Notes: generated from the sequence alone by a model not told the origin. Counted from the first letter of the stretch, positions 1-8,507 are shown. The stretch: 59,235 bases of DNA from Nevskia sp. (GCA_031291075.1 JARLJS010000256.1:1-59235), one strand, 5' to 3'. Numbers and translations: made by a program.

Positions 1-101
1 CGCGGCGCCGCGGCGCCGGTCCGGCGGGCTCGGCGCCTTAGTCAGTGATCCTGCCGCCAGTCGTCGGCGGCAAAGCGGTCATTGCCGTCTCTTGCACGCA
101 C

Positions 102-127
102 AATGTTACATTGCGTAATGTCACATT
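102..127. promoter_or_regulatory. Doubled palindromic operator upstream of the M24/EphD operon
   Basis: Two 11-bp palindromes of the form AATGTNACATT lie at 102-112 (centre T) and 117-127 (centre C), 15 bp apart centre to centre. They end 22 bp before the first start codon of the operon. Such doubled short palindromes are typical of TetR-family or similar dimeric repressors; no regulator gene is visible in the 100 bases to the left, so its identity is inference. Bases 1-101 hold no gene I can support, though the left edge may contain the 3' end of a preceding plus-strand gene. Confidence 0.6.
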
Positions 128-149
128 TTGCAAAGCCAGGGGTACCTGC

Positions 150-1031
150 ATGAATGCCGGATGGGATCCCACCATCGCCGACCTCGACGGTTTCCGCGAG
201 GCGCAGCGCCTCGCCTACCGCTGCGCCGAGGTGATCGCCGCCGAGCTGACGCCGGGCGTCACCGAGCGCGAAACCGCCGCGCTGATGAAGGAGTGGCTGG
301 AGGCGCACGGCGCCAACGACTGCTTCCACGAGCCCTTCGCCTGGTTCGGCGACCGCACGGCATTCCGCGGCTTCTCCGGCTGGGGCCACTTCGGCGGCTT
401 CAATCCCGCCTTCTACCCGGGCAACCGCCGCCTCGAGGAACATATGCCGTTCATCCTCGACTGCGCGCCTTCGCTCGGCGGCTATACCGCGGACATCGGC
501 TATTGCGGCAGTCTGGGCGGCAATCCGATTCTCGACAAGCTGATGGATGACCTGCTGGAGTACCGCCTGCTGATCGTCGACCTGGTGCGGCAGCGCAAGC
601 GGCTCTCCGAGGTCAGCCAGGCGGTCGACCGCCTGTGCGCCAGGCACGGCTACGAGCCGCGCCACAAGGCCTACCCGTTCCAGGTGCTGGCGCACCGCGT
701 GGAGAAGCTGCCAGCCGACGCGCGGCGCCACCGCAGCGTGCTGCGCTTCGGCCTGCGCAACGTCGGCGAACTGCTGCGCGACACCGTCAAGGGCCGCAGC
801 GAAGGCTGGTCGCCGCTGTGGTCGAGCGGCCGCGCCTCCGATCACCCGCCCACGCCCGGCCTATGGGCGGTGGAACCCCACCTCGGCTTCCGCGACGTCG
901 GCGCCAAGTGGGAGGAACTGCTGGTGGTGACCGAGGACGACGCCTTCTGGCTCGACGACGACGTGCCGCAGGTGCGTCGCTGGATCGAACGCGGCCTGCT
1001 GCCGCAACCCGCCGCCGCAGCTGCCGCCTGA
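150..1031 (+). CDS. M24 family metallopeptidase-like protein
   Basis: A 293-aa protein with the pita-bread fold of the M24 family (methionine aminopeptidase, aminopeptidase P, creatinase) and no N-terminal creatinase-type domain. Candidate metal ligands are visible: the two aspartates in LDCAPSLGGYTADIG, a histidine in VLAHRV, and glutamates in AVEPHLG and KWEELLVVTED. The usual glycines around the histidine are missing, so peptidase activity is uncertain. I chose the ATG at 150 because the upstream in-frame codons run through the palindromic operator and the protein begins well there (MNAGWDP). It is the first gene of a four-gene operon, 7 bases from the EphD-like gene. Its link to lipid or epoxide metabolism rests on that context only. 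Confidence 0.8.
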   Translation: MNAGWDPTIADLDGFREAQRLAYRCAEVIAAELTPGVTERETAALMKEWLEAHGANDCFHEPFAWFGDRTAFRGFSGWGHFGGFNPAFYPGNRRLEEHMPFILDCAPSLGGYTADIGYCGSLGGNPILDKLMDDLLEYRLLIVDLVRQRKRLSEVSQAVDRLCARHGYEPRHKAYPFQVLAHRVEKLPADARRHRSVLRFGLRNVGELLRDTVKGRSEGWSPLWSSGRASDHPPTPGLWAVEPHLGFRDVGAKWEELLVVTEDDAFWLDDDVPQVRRWIERGLLPQPAAAAAA

Positions 1032-1038
1032 GGCCCCC

Positions 1039-2853
1039 ATGAAACAGCAGAAGCTGGACCAGCCACAGCAAGGCACCGCGGACAGCGGCGTGAGCGTCCT
1101 GGCCGAGCCCAAGACGCTGCGCATCCGCTCCGGCGACGTCGAGCTGGGCGCCAAGGTCTACGGCGCCGAGGGGCGCCCCGTGGTGGTGCTGGTGCACGGC
1201 TATCCCGACAGCAGCCACGTCTGGCACAAGGTGCTGGCGCCGCTCGCCGCGCGCTACCAGGTGGTGACCTACGACGTGCGCGGCGCCGGCGAGTCGAGCG
1301 CGCCGCGCGACATCAAGGCCTACGCGCTGGAGCACCTGGTGGCGGACCTCGCCGCGGTGGTGGACACGGTCAGCCCGGAGCGGCCGATCCACCTGGTGGC
1401 GCACGACTGGGGTTCGATCCAGTGCTGGGAGGCGGTCACCACGCAGCGGCTCAAGGGCCGCATCGCTTCGTTCACCTCCATCTCCGGCCCCTCCCTCGAC
1501 CATGCCGGCTACTGGGCGCTGCAAAAGCTGCGGCGCGGCGCCCCGGCCGACCTGGCCCAGGTCGCCAACCAGCTGCTGCATTCCTGGTACATCGGCGCTT
1601 TCCACCTGCCGCTGGCGCCGCGGGTGTGGACGCTGGGCATGGATAAGCTGTTCCCGCGCCTGCTGGAACGCATGGAAGGGATCCGCGCCGAGAGCACCCC
1701 GACCCAGGTCAAGGACGGCACCTACGGCATCAACCTCTACCGCGCCAACTTCGCCCGCCGCGTGCTGGCGCCGCGTGAGCGGCGCACCGAGGTGCCGGTG
1801 CAGCTGGTGGTGGCCACGCGAGACCGCTTCATCAACGTCGAGGTGCTGGCGGGCCTTGGCCAGTGGGTGCAGCACCTGTGGCGGCGCGACGTCGCCGCCG
1901 GTCACTGGCTGCAGCTCAGCCACCCGCAGCTGGTGGCGCGCCACGTCACCGAGTTCGTCGACTTCATCGAGAGCGGCAAGGAGCCCGCGCCGCTGCGCCG
2001 CGCCCGCGTCGACGGCGAGCGTGGCACCGCCGCCGCGCCCTACGCCGGCAAGCTGGCCATCGTCACCGGCGCCGGCTCCGGCATCGGCCGCGAAACCCTG
2101 CTGGCGCTGGCCGAACGCGGCGCCGAGGTGGTGGCGGTGGACATCGATGCCGACGCCGCCGCCCGCAGCGCCGACCTGGCCCGCCTGCTCGGCGCCACCG
2201 CCCACGCCAGGCGCGTCGACGTCGGCGACGCCCGGCAGATGGAGAGCCTGGCCGAGTGGGTGGCGCAGGAGCTTGGCACGCCCGACATCGTGGTCAACAA
2301 CGCCGGCATCGGCCTGGCCGGCAGCCTGCTGGACACCAGCGTCGCCGACTGGGAGAAGGTGCTGCACGTCAACCTGTGGGGCGTCATCCACGGCTCGCGG
2401 CTGTTCGGCGCACAGATGGCCGCCGCCGGCCGCGCCGGGTACATCGTCAACGTCGCCTCCGCCGCCGCCTTCACCCCGTCGCGGGTGGTGCCGGCCTACT
2501 CCACCAGCAAGGCCGCGGTGGCGATGCTCAGCGACTGCCTGCGGGCCGAGCTGGCCGACCGCGGCATCCATGTCATCAGCGTCTGCCCCGGCGTGATCGA
2601 CACCCCGATCACCGGCAGCACCCGTTTCGTCGGCGTCGGCGAAGAGGAGCAGGCACGCCGCCGCGAGCGCGCCCAGCGCCTCTACCGGCGCCGCAACCTC
2701 AAGCCGACGGCGGTCGCCGCCGCCATCCTCGACGCCATCCAGAACCACCGCCCGGAAGCGCTGGTGGGCGGCGAGGCGCACGCCATGCGTTTGCTGTCAC
2801 GGCTGTCGCCGGCGCTGTCGCGCCGCCTCGCCCGCTTCGATGCCGGCCTTTAG
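1039..2853 (+). CDS. EphD-like fusion: alpha/beta hydrolase (epoxide hydrolase type) plus short-chain dehydrogenase
   Basis: A 604-aa two-domain protein. Residues about 27-315 form an alpha/beta hydrolase with the oxyanion motif LVHGYPDSS (around 52) and the epoxide-hydrolase nucleophile motif HDWGS (Asp123). Residues about 335-595 form a classical short-chain dehydrogenase with TGAGSGIG, NNAG and the YxxxK pair in YSTSKAA. The same domain order is known in mycobacterial EphD, which acts on epoxy lipids, so hydrolysis of a lipid epoxide followed by alcohol oxidation is the likely chemistry; the substrate is unknown. It is translated 7 bases after the M24 gene and 33 bases before a PF10118 gene. 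Length and domain order match the family. Confidence 0.88.
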   Translation: MKQQKLDQPQQGTADSGVSVLAEPKTLRIRSGDVELGAKVYGAEGRPVVVLVHGYPDSSHVWHKVLAPLAARYQVVTYDVRGAGESSAPRDIKAYALEHLVADLAAVVDTVSPERPIHLVAHDWGSIQCWEAVTTQRLKGRIASFTSISGPSLDHAGYWALQKLRRGAPADLAQVANQLLHSWYIGAFHLPLAPRVWTLGMDKLFPRLLERMEGIRAESTPTQVKDGTYGINLYRANFARRVLAPRERRTEVPVQLVVATRDRFINVEVLAGLGQWVQHLWRRDVAAGHWLQLSHPQLVARHVTEFVDFIESGKEPAPLRRARVDGERGTAAAPYAGKLAIVTGAGSGIGRETLLALAERGAEVVAVDIDADAAARSADLARLLGATAHARRVDVGDARQMESLAEWVAQELGTPDIVVNNAGIGLAGSLLDTSVADWEKVLHVNLWGVIHGSRLFGAQMAAAGRAGYIVNVASAAAFTPSRVVPAYSTSKAAVAMLSDCLRAELADRGIHVISVCPGVIDTPITGSTRFVGVGEEEQARRRERAQRLYRRRNLKPTAVAAAILDAIQNHRPEALVGGEAHAMRLLSRLSPALSRRLARFDAGL

Positions 2854-2886
2854 ACGTATCACCTTACGACCGCAGGAACCACCTCC

Positions 2887-3729
2887 ATGCCATTGAAATC
2901 CGTGCTGCCGATCCGCCGCGACCTCAAGTTCAAGCTGCCGGCCAACCGCCTCAAGAGCTGGCATCCGGACGGCGTCCAGGCCTCGCATTTCTTCAACGCC
3001 CTGTCGATCTTCTTCCCCTCCGGCGAGCGCTTCTTCATCGACAGCGTGCGCTACTACCGCGACCGCGGCGCGATCAAGTCGGAGGATCTGCTCAAGGCGG
3101 TGACCGCCTTCATCGGCCAGGAGGCCATGCACGGCCGCGAGCACGAGGCGCTGAATGAGGCGCTCACCGCGTCGGGCCTGCCGGCCGACCGCATGGAGCG
3201 CATCGTCATCAACCTGCTGGAGTTCGGCAAGAAGACCCTGCCGCCCGCCAGCCGCCTGGCCATCACCATCGCGCTCGAACACTTCACCGCCATCCTGGCC
3301 GACGTGGTGCTGCGCAACCCGGAGCTGAACGAGGGCGCGGAACCGCGCTACACCGCCCTGATCCAGTGGCACGCCCTGGAGGAAACCGAGCACAAGGCGG
3401 TGGCCTTCGACGTCTACCAGGCCGCCATCGGCAAGGGCCCGGCGGCGTATACCCTGCGCGTCACCACCCTGGTGATCGCCACCATCATCCTCTACTCGCT
3501 GCTGCTGCCGTTCCACTTCGAGCTGGTGCGCCGCGAAGGCGCGGCGCTGGACCTGCGCGGCTGGGGGCGCCTGTTCCGCACCCTGTGGCTCAAGCCCGGC
3601 ATCATGCGCAAGATGGTCCCGCTGTACTTCGACTACTTCCGTCCCGGCTTCCACCCCTGGCAGCACGACAACCGCGAGTTCCTGGCCGCGCTCGACGCCA
3701 TCGCCAGCGAATACTGCGCCGCCGCCTGA
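2887..3729 (+). CDS. PF10118 metal-dependent hydrolase family protein, copy 1
   Basis: A 280-aa protein of the PF10118/COG3687 family, annotated elsewhere as predicted metal-dependent hydrolase. Two helical motifs rich in possible metal ligands stand out: QEAMHGREHEAL (Glu79, His82, His86) and HALEETEHKAVAFD. Their E-x2-H spacing resembles a di-metal four-helix bundle. A hydrophobic segment near residue 195 (TLVIATIILYSLLLPF) suggests membrane attachment. The true reaction of the family is not established. It is followed after 23 bases by a paralogue and sits in the same operon as the EphD-like fusion, so a role in lipid or hydrocarbon handling is inferred. Confidence 0.85.
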   Translation: MPLKSVLPIRRDLKFKLPANRLKSWHPDGVQASHFFNALSIFFPSGERFFIDSVRYYRDRGAIKSEDLLKAVTAFIGQEAMHGREHEALNEALTASGLPADRMERIVINLLEFGKKTLPPASRLAITIALEHFTAILADVVLRNPELNEGAEPRYTALIQWHALEETEHKAVAFDVYQAAIGKGPAAYTLRVTTLVIATIILYSLLLPFHFELVRREGAALDLRGWGRLFRTLWLKPGIMRKMVPLYFDYFRPGFHPWQHDNREFLAALDAIASEYCAAA

Positions 3730-3752
3730 TCCGCCACCGCCAAGAACACCTC

Positions 3753-4661
3753 ATGCCCCGCAAGCCCGCGTCCCGCACCGAAGGCCAGCTGCAGCAGCGC
3801 CGCGTCCAGTTCGACTGGTCGCAGACCCCGCTGGAGTGGATTCCCGGCGAGCCTTACGCCAGCCACTTCATCAACGAAATCAACATGCTGCTGCCGGCTG
3901 GCGAGTTCTGGTTCTGCAAGTTGTACAGCCAGGCGCTGCCGCTGATCCGTGACGACAAGCTGCGCCAGGACGTGCAGGGTTTCGTGCGCCAGGAAGCGAT
4001 GCACGCGCGTGCCCACGACGCCGCCATCGCCGAATACCTGGCGGCGCATGGCATCGAGACCGAGAGCTACACCCGCCGCGTCAACTGGCTGTTCGAGGGA
4101 CCGCTGGCGGACCACCCGTTCGGCATCAAGGTGCCGGCGCCGCTGCGGCGGCAGTGGCTGGTGTTCCGCCTCGGCCTGGTGGCGGCGATCGAGCACCAGA
4201 CCTGCGTGCTGGGCAAGTACGTGCTGAACACCAAGACCTGGGACGAGCGCGGCGCCGATCCGGTCATGCTCGACCTGTTGCGCTGGCACGGCGCGGAGGA
4301 AGTGGAGCATCGCTGCGTCGCCTTCGACTTGTACAAGCACCTGGGCGGCACCTATCCGACCCGCTACTACCTGATGGCGATCGCCTTCCCCGCCGTGATG
4401 GGCCTGTGGGCGGCCGGGGCAGCGCACCTGATGCAGCAGGACCCGCGGCTGGCCCCCAAGCGTCCCAGCGCGCTGCGCCCCTGGATATGGCTGGAGTGGC
4501 AGCGCCAGTCCCGCAAGGGCTTGCTGCCCTCGCTGCCGCGGCTGATGCGCGAGCAGCTGCGCTACTTCTACCCCGGCTATCACCCGCGCCGGGAAGCCTC
4601 CACCGAGCAGGCGCTGGCCTACCTCAACAGCTCCCCGGCGGCGCAGAAGCTCGCCGCCTGA
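3753..4661 (+). CDS. PF10118 metal-dependent hydrolase family protein, copy 2
   Basis: A 302-aa paralogue of the preceding gene, with the same two ligand-rich motifs in diverged form: QEAMHARAHDAA and HGAEEVEHRCVAFDLY. A hydrophobic stretch near residue 212 (AFPAVMGLWAAGAAHLM) corresponds to the membrane segment of copy 1. The ATG at 3753 is taken as the start because translation from it aligns with copy 1; the open frame extends further upstream only as overlap with copy 1. It is the last gene of the operon and is followed by two hairpins. The pair may form a heteromeric complex or act on related substrates; neither can be decided from sequence. Confidence 0.85.
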   Translation: MPRKPASRTEGQLQQRRVQFDWSQTPLEWIPGEPYASHFINEINMLLPAGEFWFCKLYSQALPLIRDDKLRQDVQGFVRQEAMHARAHDAAIAEYLAAHGIETESYTRRVNWLFEGPLADHPFGIKVPAPLRRQWLVFRLGLVAAIEHQTCVLGKYVLNTKTWDERGADPVMLDLLRWHGAEEVEHRCVAFDLYKHLGGTYPTRYYLMAIAFPAVMGLWAAGAAHLMQQDPRLAPKRPSALRPWIWLEWQRQSRKGLLPSLPRLMREQLRYFYPGYHPRREASTEQALAYLNSSPAAQKLAA

Positions 4662-4669
4662 TCCGTCTC

Positions 4670-4726
4670 CTTCCTCCCGGGTGCGCAGCGCACCCGGGAG
4701 GAAGGCGATTGGCCGTACAGCCAATC
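4670..4726 (+). terminator. Two tandem hairpins after the PF10118 operon
   Basis: The first is a very stable palindrome at 4670-4704, with arms CTTCCTCCCGGGTGC and GCACCCGGGAGGAAG. It is followed at once by a second stem at 4707-4726 (GATTGGC and GCCAATC, six-base loop). Neither has a proper T-tract, so this is either a Rho-assisted 3' end or an mRNA-stabilising structure. It closes the first operon. Confidence 0.55.
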
Positions 4727-4746
4727 CTATTGAGATGCCCTGAACC

Positions 4747-4775
4747 TTGTCCGGCGGGTAGGCGCTACCTACAGT
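4747..4775 (+). promoter_or_regulatory. Possible sigma-70 promoter for the Abi-alpha-like gene
   Basis: TTGTCC at 4747-4752 and TACAGT at 4770-4775 are separated by 17 bp and lie about 28 bp before the GTG start at 4803. The boxes match the consensus only partly. The position just after the hairpin pair supports a fresh transcription unit. Confidence 0.35.
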
Positions 4776-4802
4776 AGCCCGACTTTCCTACCAGGCCCTT
4801 CC

Positions 4803-5513
4803 GTGAGCGACAACGACCAGGGATTTTCCGCCGGCGCCCTCGCCAACCGCGTCCTGCAGCGCCTGCCCGGCGGCCGCTACGCCCAGGAGCAATGGGAGCG
4901 GCTGGAGCGCCGCGTGATGACGGAGCTGAAGGAGAGGCTCGACCGGGTCGATCGCAGCGCGACCGTGTCGGTGCTGGCGTTCTCGGTGGAGTCGCCGTCC
5001 GGCGCCCCGCGCAAGCCCGGACCCTATGCCGTCGGCTCCCTCCTGCGCGAACTGCTGGAGGCTTCCGTCGAACAGACCCGCGAGCAGGCCCAGCACGCCT
5101 ATTTCGCCGCCGCGCTGAAAAGCCTGGTGCCGGACGAGGCGCGCATCCTGTCGGCGCTGTCGGACTCCTCCGGCCACGCCCTCATCCACGTCATGGCCGG
5201 GCCGCGGCTGGGGATGGCGACCCACCCGGTGCTGCAGAACTTCTCCGCCGTCGGGCGCGTGGCGGGCGCGACGCTGCCGGAGCTCACGCCCACCTACATC
5301 CGCCGCCTGCGTGACTGGGACCTGGTGCGCACCCTGCCGGAAGACCCGGAGCTGAAGACCAAGTACGAGATCCTGGAAACCGACGGCGAAATCCGCAAGC
5401 TGCAGGAGCGGCTCAAGAAAAGCGGCCAGCGCGACGTGCTGCTGCGACGCACCCTGGCGCTGTCCGAAGTCGGGCGAGCCTTGTGGGACGCCTGCCGGAT
5501 CAGCGAGGATTAG
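4803..5513 (+). CDS. Abi-alpha (DUF4393-like) family protein
   Basis: A 236-aa soluble protein with a GTG start. The central part (about residues 95-190) carries the pattern typical of Abi-alpha/DUF4393 proteins: a helix, then SLVPDEARILSALSD, HALIHV, a glycine-rich turn, NFSAVGRVAGA, and a repeat of basic leucine-rich helices to the C terminus that ends in a winged-helix-like LALSEVGRALWDAC. No membrane segment is seen. Members were first linked to abortive phage infection, but many are housekeeping orphans of unknown role. It stands alone here, followed by a DUF445 membrane protein 35 bases downstream, so any defence function is speculation. Confidence 0.6.
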   Translation: MSDNDQGFSAGALANRVLQRLPGGRYAQEQWERLERRVMTELKERLDRVDRSATVSVLAFSVESPSGAPRKPGPYAVGSLLRELLEASVEQTREQAQHAYFAAALKSLVPDEARILSALSDSSGHALIHVMAGPRLGMATHPVLQNFSAVGRVAGATLPELTPTYIRRLRDWDLVRTLPEDPELKTKYEILETDGEIRKLQERLKKSGQRDVLLRRTLALSEVGRALWDACRISED

Positions 5514-5548
5514 CGCCTTATACCAACAAACATTCGGCCGGGGGCGCA

Positions 5549-6790
5549 ATGCAAGGATGGCAGGCGATCTGTGCGGACATACAGCACAACTGGATGCTGT
5601 ACCTGTCCATGCCGTTCGTGGCGGCGGTGATCGGCTTCATCACCAAGATCGTGGCGATCCGCATGATGTTCGAGCCGCTCGAGTTCGTCGGCATCAAGCC
5701 GCCGTACCTGGGCTGGCAGGGCATCGTGCCGCGCAAGGCGGCGGTGATGGCGAGCATCTGCTGCGACCTGATGACGACGCGGCTGATCAAGCCGGAGGAC
5801 GTGCTCGGCCGCCTCGACCCCGACCGCATCGTCGAGGAGATCGAACGGCCGCTGCTGGAAGCGGTGGACGACATCACCCGCGCGGTGGCGTCGCACTATT
5901 CGCCGGGCCTGTGGGAAGCCGCCCCGCAATCGGTGAAGGACCTGATCGTGCGCCGCATCAAGGCGGAATCGCCGGGCATCGTGCGGCAGATCATGGCCGA
6001 CATCAAACGCGACATGAACGCGGTGTTCGACCTCAAGGACATGGTCATCAGCGCCCTGCTGCGCGACAAGCGGCTGCTCAACCGCATCTTCCTGGAGGCC
6101 GGCAGCGGCGAATTCCGCTTCATCCGCAAGTCGGGCCTCTACTTCGGCTTCGCCATCGGCTGCGTGCAGGCGGTGACCTGGGCGCTGACCCACTCGGCCT
6201 GGGTGATGCCGATCTTCGGCGGCTTCACCGGCTGGTTCACCGACTGGCTGGCGCTGAAGATGATCTTCAACCCCAAGCAGCCGACGCGCTACCTGGGGCT
6301 GTTCGAGTGGCAGGGACTCTTCCTGAAGCGCCGCCGCGAAGTGTCGGCCGAGTACGGCCGCCTGGTGGCGCGCGAGGTGGTGACGCCGCGCAACGTGTTC
6401 GAGGCCGTGCTTACCGGCCCGATGTCCGACCGCCTGTTCGGCATGATCCAGAAGCATGTGCTGCGCATGGTCGACGAGCAGGCCGGCATCGCCCGCCCGT
6501 TCGTGGTCTTCGCCATCGGCAGCAGCAAGTACCAGGGCATGAAGAAGATGATCGCCGAGGAGCTGATGAAGCGCCTGCCGGAGACCATGAAGCATGTGGA
6601 GGGCTACGCCCGCGACGCCATGGACCTGGAGCGCACCCTGGTGGAGAAAATGCAGGAGCTCACGCCGGAGGAATTCGAAAGCCTGCTGCGTCCCGCCTTC
6701 CAGCAGGACGAATGGATGCTGATCACGGTGGGCGCCGTGCTTGGCTTTCTGGTGGGAGAGCTGCAGGTGTTCCTGATGCTGCACCACTGA
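5549..6790 (+). CDS. DUF445 family membrane protein
   Basis: A 413-aa protein of the DUF445/YheB type. An N-terminal membrane helix (MPFVAAVIGFITKIVAIRMM), a central hydrophobic pair (SGLYFGFAIGCVQAVTWALT) and a C-terminal helix ending at the last residue (LITVGAVLGFLVGELQVFL) frame long amphipathic helical regions. The family motifs TKIVAIRMMFEP and GWFTDWLALKMIFNP are near-repeats of each other, as usual for DUF445. I chose the ATG at 5549 since the open frame upstream overlaps the end of the previous gene. The function of the family is unknown; envelope association is inferred from topology. Confidence 0.85.
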   Translation: MQGWQAICADIQHNWMLYLSMPFVAAVIGFITKIVAIRMMFEPLEFVGIKPPYLGWQGIVPRKAAVMASICCDLMTTRLIKPEDVLGRLDPDRIVEEIERPLLEAVDDITRAVASHYSPGLWEAAPQSVKDLIVRRIKAESPGIVRQIMADIKRDMNAVFDLKDMVISALLRDKRLLNRIFLEAGSGEFRFIRKSGLYFGFAIGCVQAVTWALTHSAWVMPIFGGFTGWFTDWLALKMIFNPKQPTRYLGLFEWQGLFLKRRREVSAEYGRLVAREVVTPRNVFEAVLTGPMSDRLFGMIQKHVLRMVDEQAGIARPFVVFAIGSSKYQGMKKMIAEELMKRLPETMKHVEGYARDAMDLERTLVEKMQELTPEEFESLLRPAFQQDEWMLITVGAVLGFLVGELQVFLMLHH

Positions 6791-6815
6791 CGGCCCGTGG
6801 CCGGCAGCCAGCGCT

Positions 6816-7481
6816 TCAGCGGCCGGCGGCCGCCAGTCTTTGTCCGCTTTCCCTTTCCTCCAGCAGCCGGCGCAGTTCCTGCAGTTCCTGCCGCAGGTCG
6901 GCGGCGACCGGCAGTCCCTGCTGCTCGAACAGGCCGGCCACCGCGTTGAAATGCCGGCACTGCTCTTCCGGACCGGCCTTGAGCAGGCGGAAGGGATCGA
7001 TGCCCGCACGCAGCTCTGAATTCAGGCAGCGCAGGTTGTGCAGCTTGTCGCAGGCCGGCACCAGGCATTCGTAGGCGGCGCCGCCGGTCAGCTTCACCAG
7101 GTGCTGCTGCTTGCGCCAGGCCCAGGGCGGCTTCGGCTGGCTGTCGCAATCGGAGCACATCTCGACCAGGCGCAGCACGGTCGGCCCGAACTTGTTGGCG
7201 ATGACATCGCGCAGCAGCGCGGCGCCGCCGAAGGCGTCGGCCTGGTCCTCGATCGCGTCGTGCAGCAGGGCGGCGATCGCCTGGTCCTCGTCGCCGCCGT
7301 ATTCCAGCACCAGGCCGGATACTTCGAGCAGATGTGAAAGGTAGGGCGCCCCGGTGCTCTTGCGACGCTGCGAAGCGTGCAGCACGCGGGCGAAGCTGAG
7401 TGCCTGGTCGTACAGCGTGGAGAGTGCCACCGCGGGATCGGCTCCCTGTCCCCGCTGGATGGCTGTTGCATGCTCAGGCAT
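6816..7481 (-). CDS. HD-domain phosphohydrolase, (p)ppGpp hydrolase-like
   Basis: A 221-aa protein whose first ~150 residues match the HD hydrolase domain of RelA/SpoT and the small Mesh1-type hydrolases. Visible motifs are HASQRRKSTGAPYLSHLLEV, LLHDAIEDQ (the HD pair and following ED) and ACDKLHNLR (distal aspartate). No synthetase or TGS domain follows; the C terminus is a charged helical tail. Hydrolysis of ppGpp or another nucleotide is the likely reaction. The gene is convergent with the DUF445 gene, 25 bases apart. The upstream gap contains an inverted GTGCAC pair (7525-7530 and 7538-7543) that could be an operator. Confidence 0.8.
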   Translation of the reverse strand: MPEHATAIQRGQGADPAVALSTLYDQALSFARVLHASQRRKSTGAPYLSHLLEVSGLVLEYGGDEDQAIAALLHDAIEDQADAFGGAALLRDVIANKFGPTVLRLVEMCSDCDSQPKPPWAWRKQQHLVKLTGGAAYECLVPACDKLHNLRCLNSELRAGIDPFRLLKAGPEEQCRHFNAVAGLFEQQGLPVAADLRQELQELRRLLEERESGQRLAAAGR

Positions 7482-7654
7482 CGCGCTTCCTCCGTGCCCC
7501 CAAACCTTGCAATCGAGTCTAGGAGTGCACCTGTCGAGTGCACACCGCGGCAGCCGAAGCGCAGCGCACGGCGGATGAACGGAACCGGCTCCGCGTGGAC
7601 GGCGCTGCGAAGGGGATGAGCGGAGCGGGCCGCGGCGGCGACGACCCCGTTTTG

Positions 7655-7690
7655 CGCAAAAAAGGCCCGCCGTTCAGTGCGGCTGGCGAT
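7655..7690 (-). terminator. Possible intrinsic terminator at the end of the MerR gene
   Basis: On the minus strand a short imperfect stem (CCGC pairing with GCGG) overlaps the MerR stop codon and is followed by a run of six T. The stem is only four to five base pairs, so this is a weak call. Confidence 0.3.
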
Positions 7691-8507
7691 GCTTGCGGAT
7701 GTGCTCCAGCACCTGGACCAGACGGTCGCCGAGGAAGCGGCTGAGGGCGCGCTCCATTGCGCGCGACACTTCCGACTCGATCGCCTTGTCGGCCAGGGGA
7801 CGCAGACGGCCGACCATGTCCGCCAGGCGCGGCACATCCTCGGCCGGGGGCAGCTGACCGTCGCCGTAGCGGTCGATGTTCTTCACCACCACCTGGATCA
7901 GCTCGTCGGCAACGCGCTCGACGTTGCGGCGCAGCCCGCCAACGATGTCGAGCAGCTCGCCGATGGTGATGCCCAGCGTGGTGATCTCGGTACCCACCGC
8001 CAGCAGCTTCGGGCTCGGCACGCGGAAGCGCAGGCCCTCGCGCTCGACCAGGCCGAGCTCCAGCGCCTTGAGCAGATCGCGCGGGTTGTAGCTGCCGCCA
8101 AAGGCGCGGATCAGCTCGGGCAGCGTGATGGTGACCGGCACCTCGTCCGACCACGGCCGGGTGAGCTGGGTCTCGAGGCCGAGCAGCTCGCGCAGATCAC
8201 GGCCCTGCTCCCAGGCGGCGATCAGCTCCGAGATGTTGGCCAGGGTATAGCCACGCTCCAGCATCCGCCCGATCAGCCGCAGGCGCGCCAGATGCGCCTG
8301 GGTGTAAATGCCGATGCGGCCACGCCGCACCGGCGGCGGCAGCAGGCCGCGGTCCTGGTAGGCGCGCACGTTGCGCACGGTGGATCCGCCGGCCCGTGCC
8401 AGCTCGTCGATGGAGTATTCCGACCGATCCGCATGCTTGGACGCACGCCCGCTGGGGCGCTTGCTGTTATGTCCGGCGGCCCTGGCCGCTCCAGTTTTTT
8501 TTCTCAT
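7674..8507 (-). CDS. MerR family transcriptional regulator
   Basis: A 277-aa regulator. A MerR-type winged helix-turn-helix begins near residue 30 (SIDELARAGGSTVRNVRAYQ, then RGLLPPPVRRGRIGIYTQAH), followed by a long helical C-terminal region (residues 105-277) with no recognisable effector motif or cysteine-based metal site. The ATG at 8507 starts MRKKTG and avoids a 24-residue extension rich in alanine and arginine. The basic N-terminal tail before the helix-turn-helix is unusual for MerR proteins. Its target is unknown; the nearest genes are the downstream HD hydrolase and the upstream diguanylate cyclases. Confidence 0.82.
   Translation of the reverse strand: MRKKTGAARAAGHNSKRPSGRASKHADRSEYSIDELARAGGSTVRNVRAYQDRGLLPPPVRRGRIGIYTQAHLARLRLIGRMLERGYTLANISELIAAWEQGRDLRELLGLETQLTRPWSDEVPVTITLPELIRAFGGSYNPRDLLKALELGLVEREGLRFRVPSPKLLAVGTEITTLGITIGELLDIVGGLRRNVERVADELIQVVVKNIDRYGDGQLPPAEDVPRLADMVGRLRPLADKAIESEVSRAMERALSRFLGDRLVQVLEHIRKHRQPH

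Noticed and set aside
787-2781. 664-aa minus-strand open frame opposite the EphD-like gene
   Set aside because: A typical shadow in high-GC DNA, full of Ala, Arg, Gly, His and Asp; the plus-strand frame has clear domains.
7525-7543. Inverted GTGCAC pair upstream of the HD gene as a terminator
   Set aside because: No T-tract and the wrong side for either gene end; at most an operator, so mentioned only with the HD gene.
8498-8505. Run of eight A just after the MerR start codon, as a phase-variation switch
   Set aside because: Short homopolymers this close to a start can slip, but a single tract without further evidence does not support phase variation.
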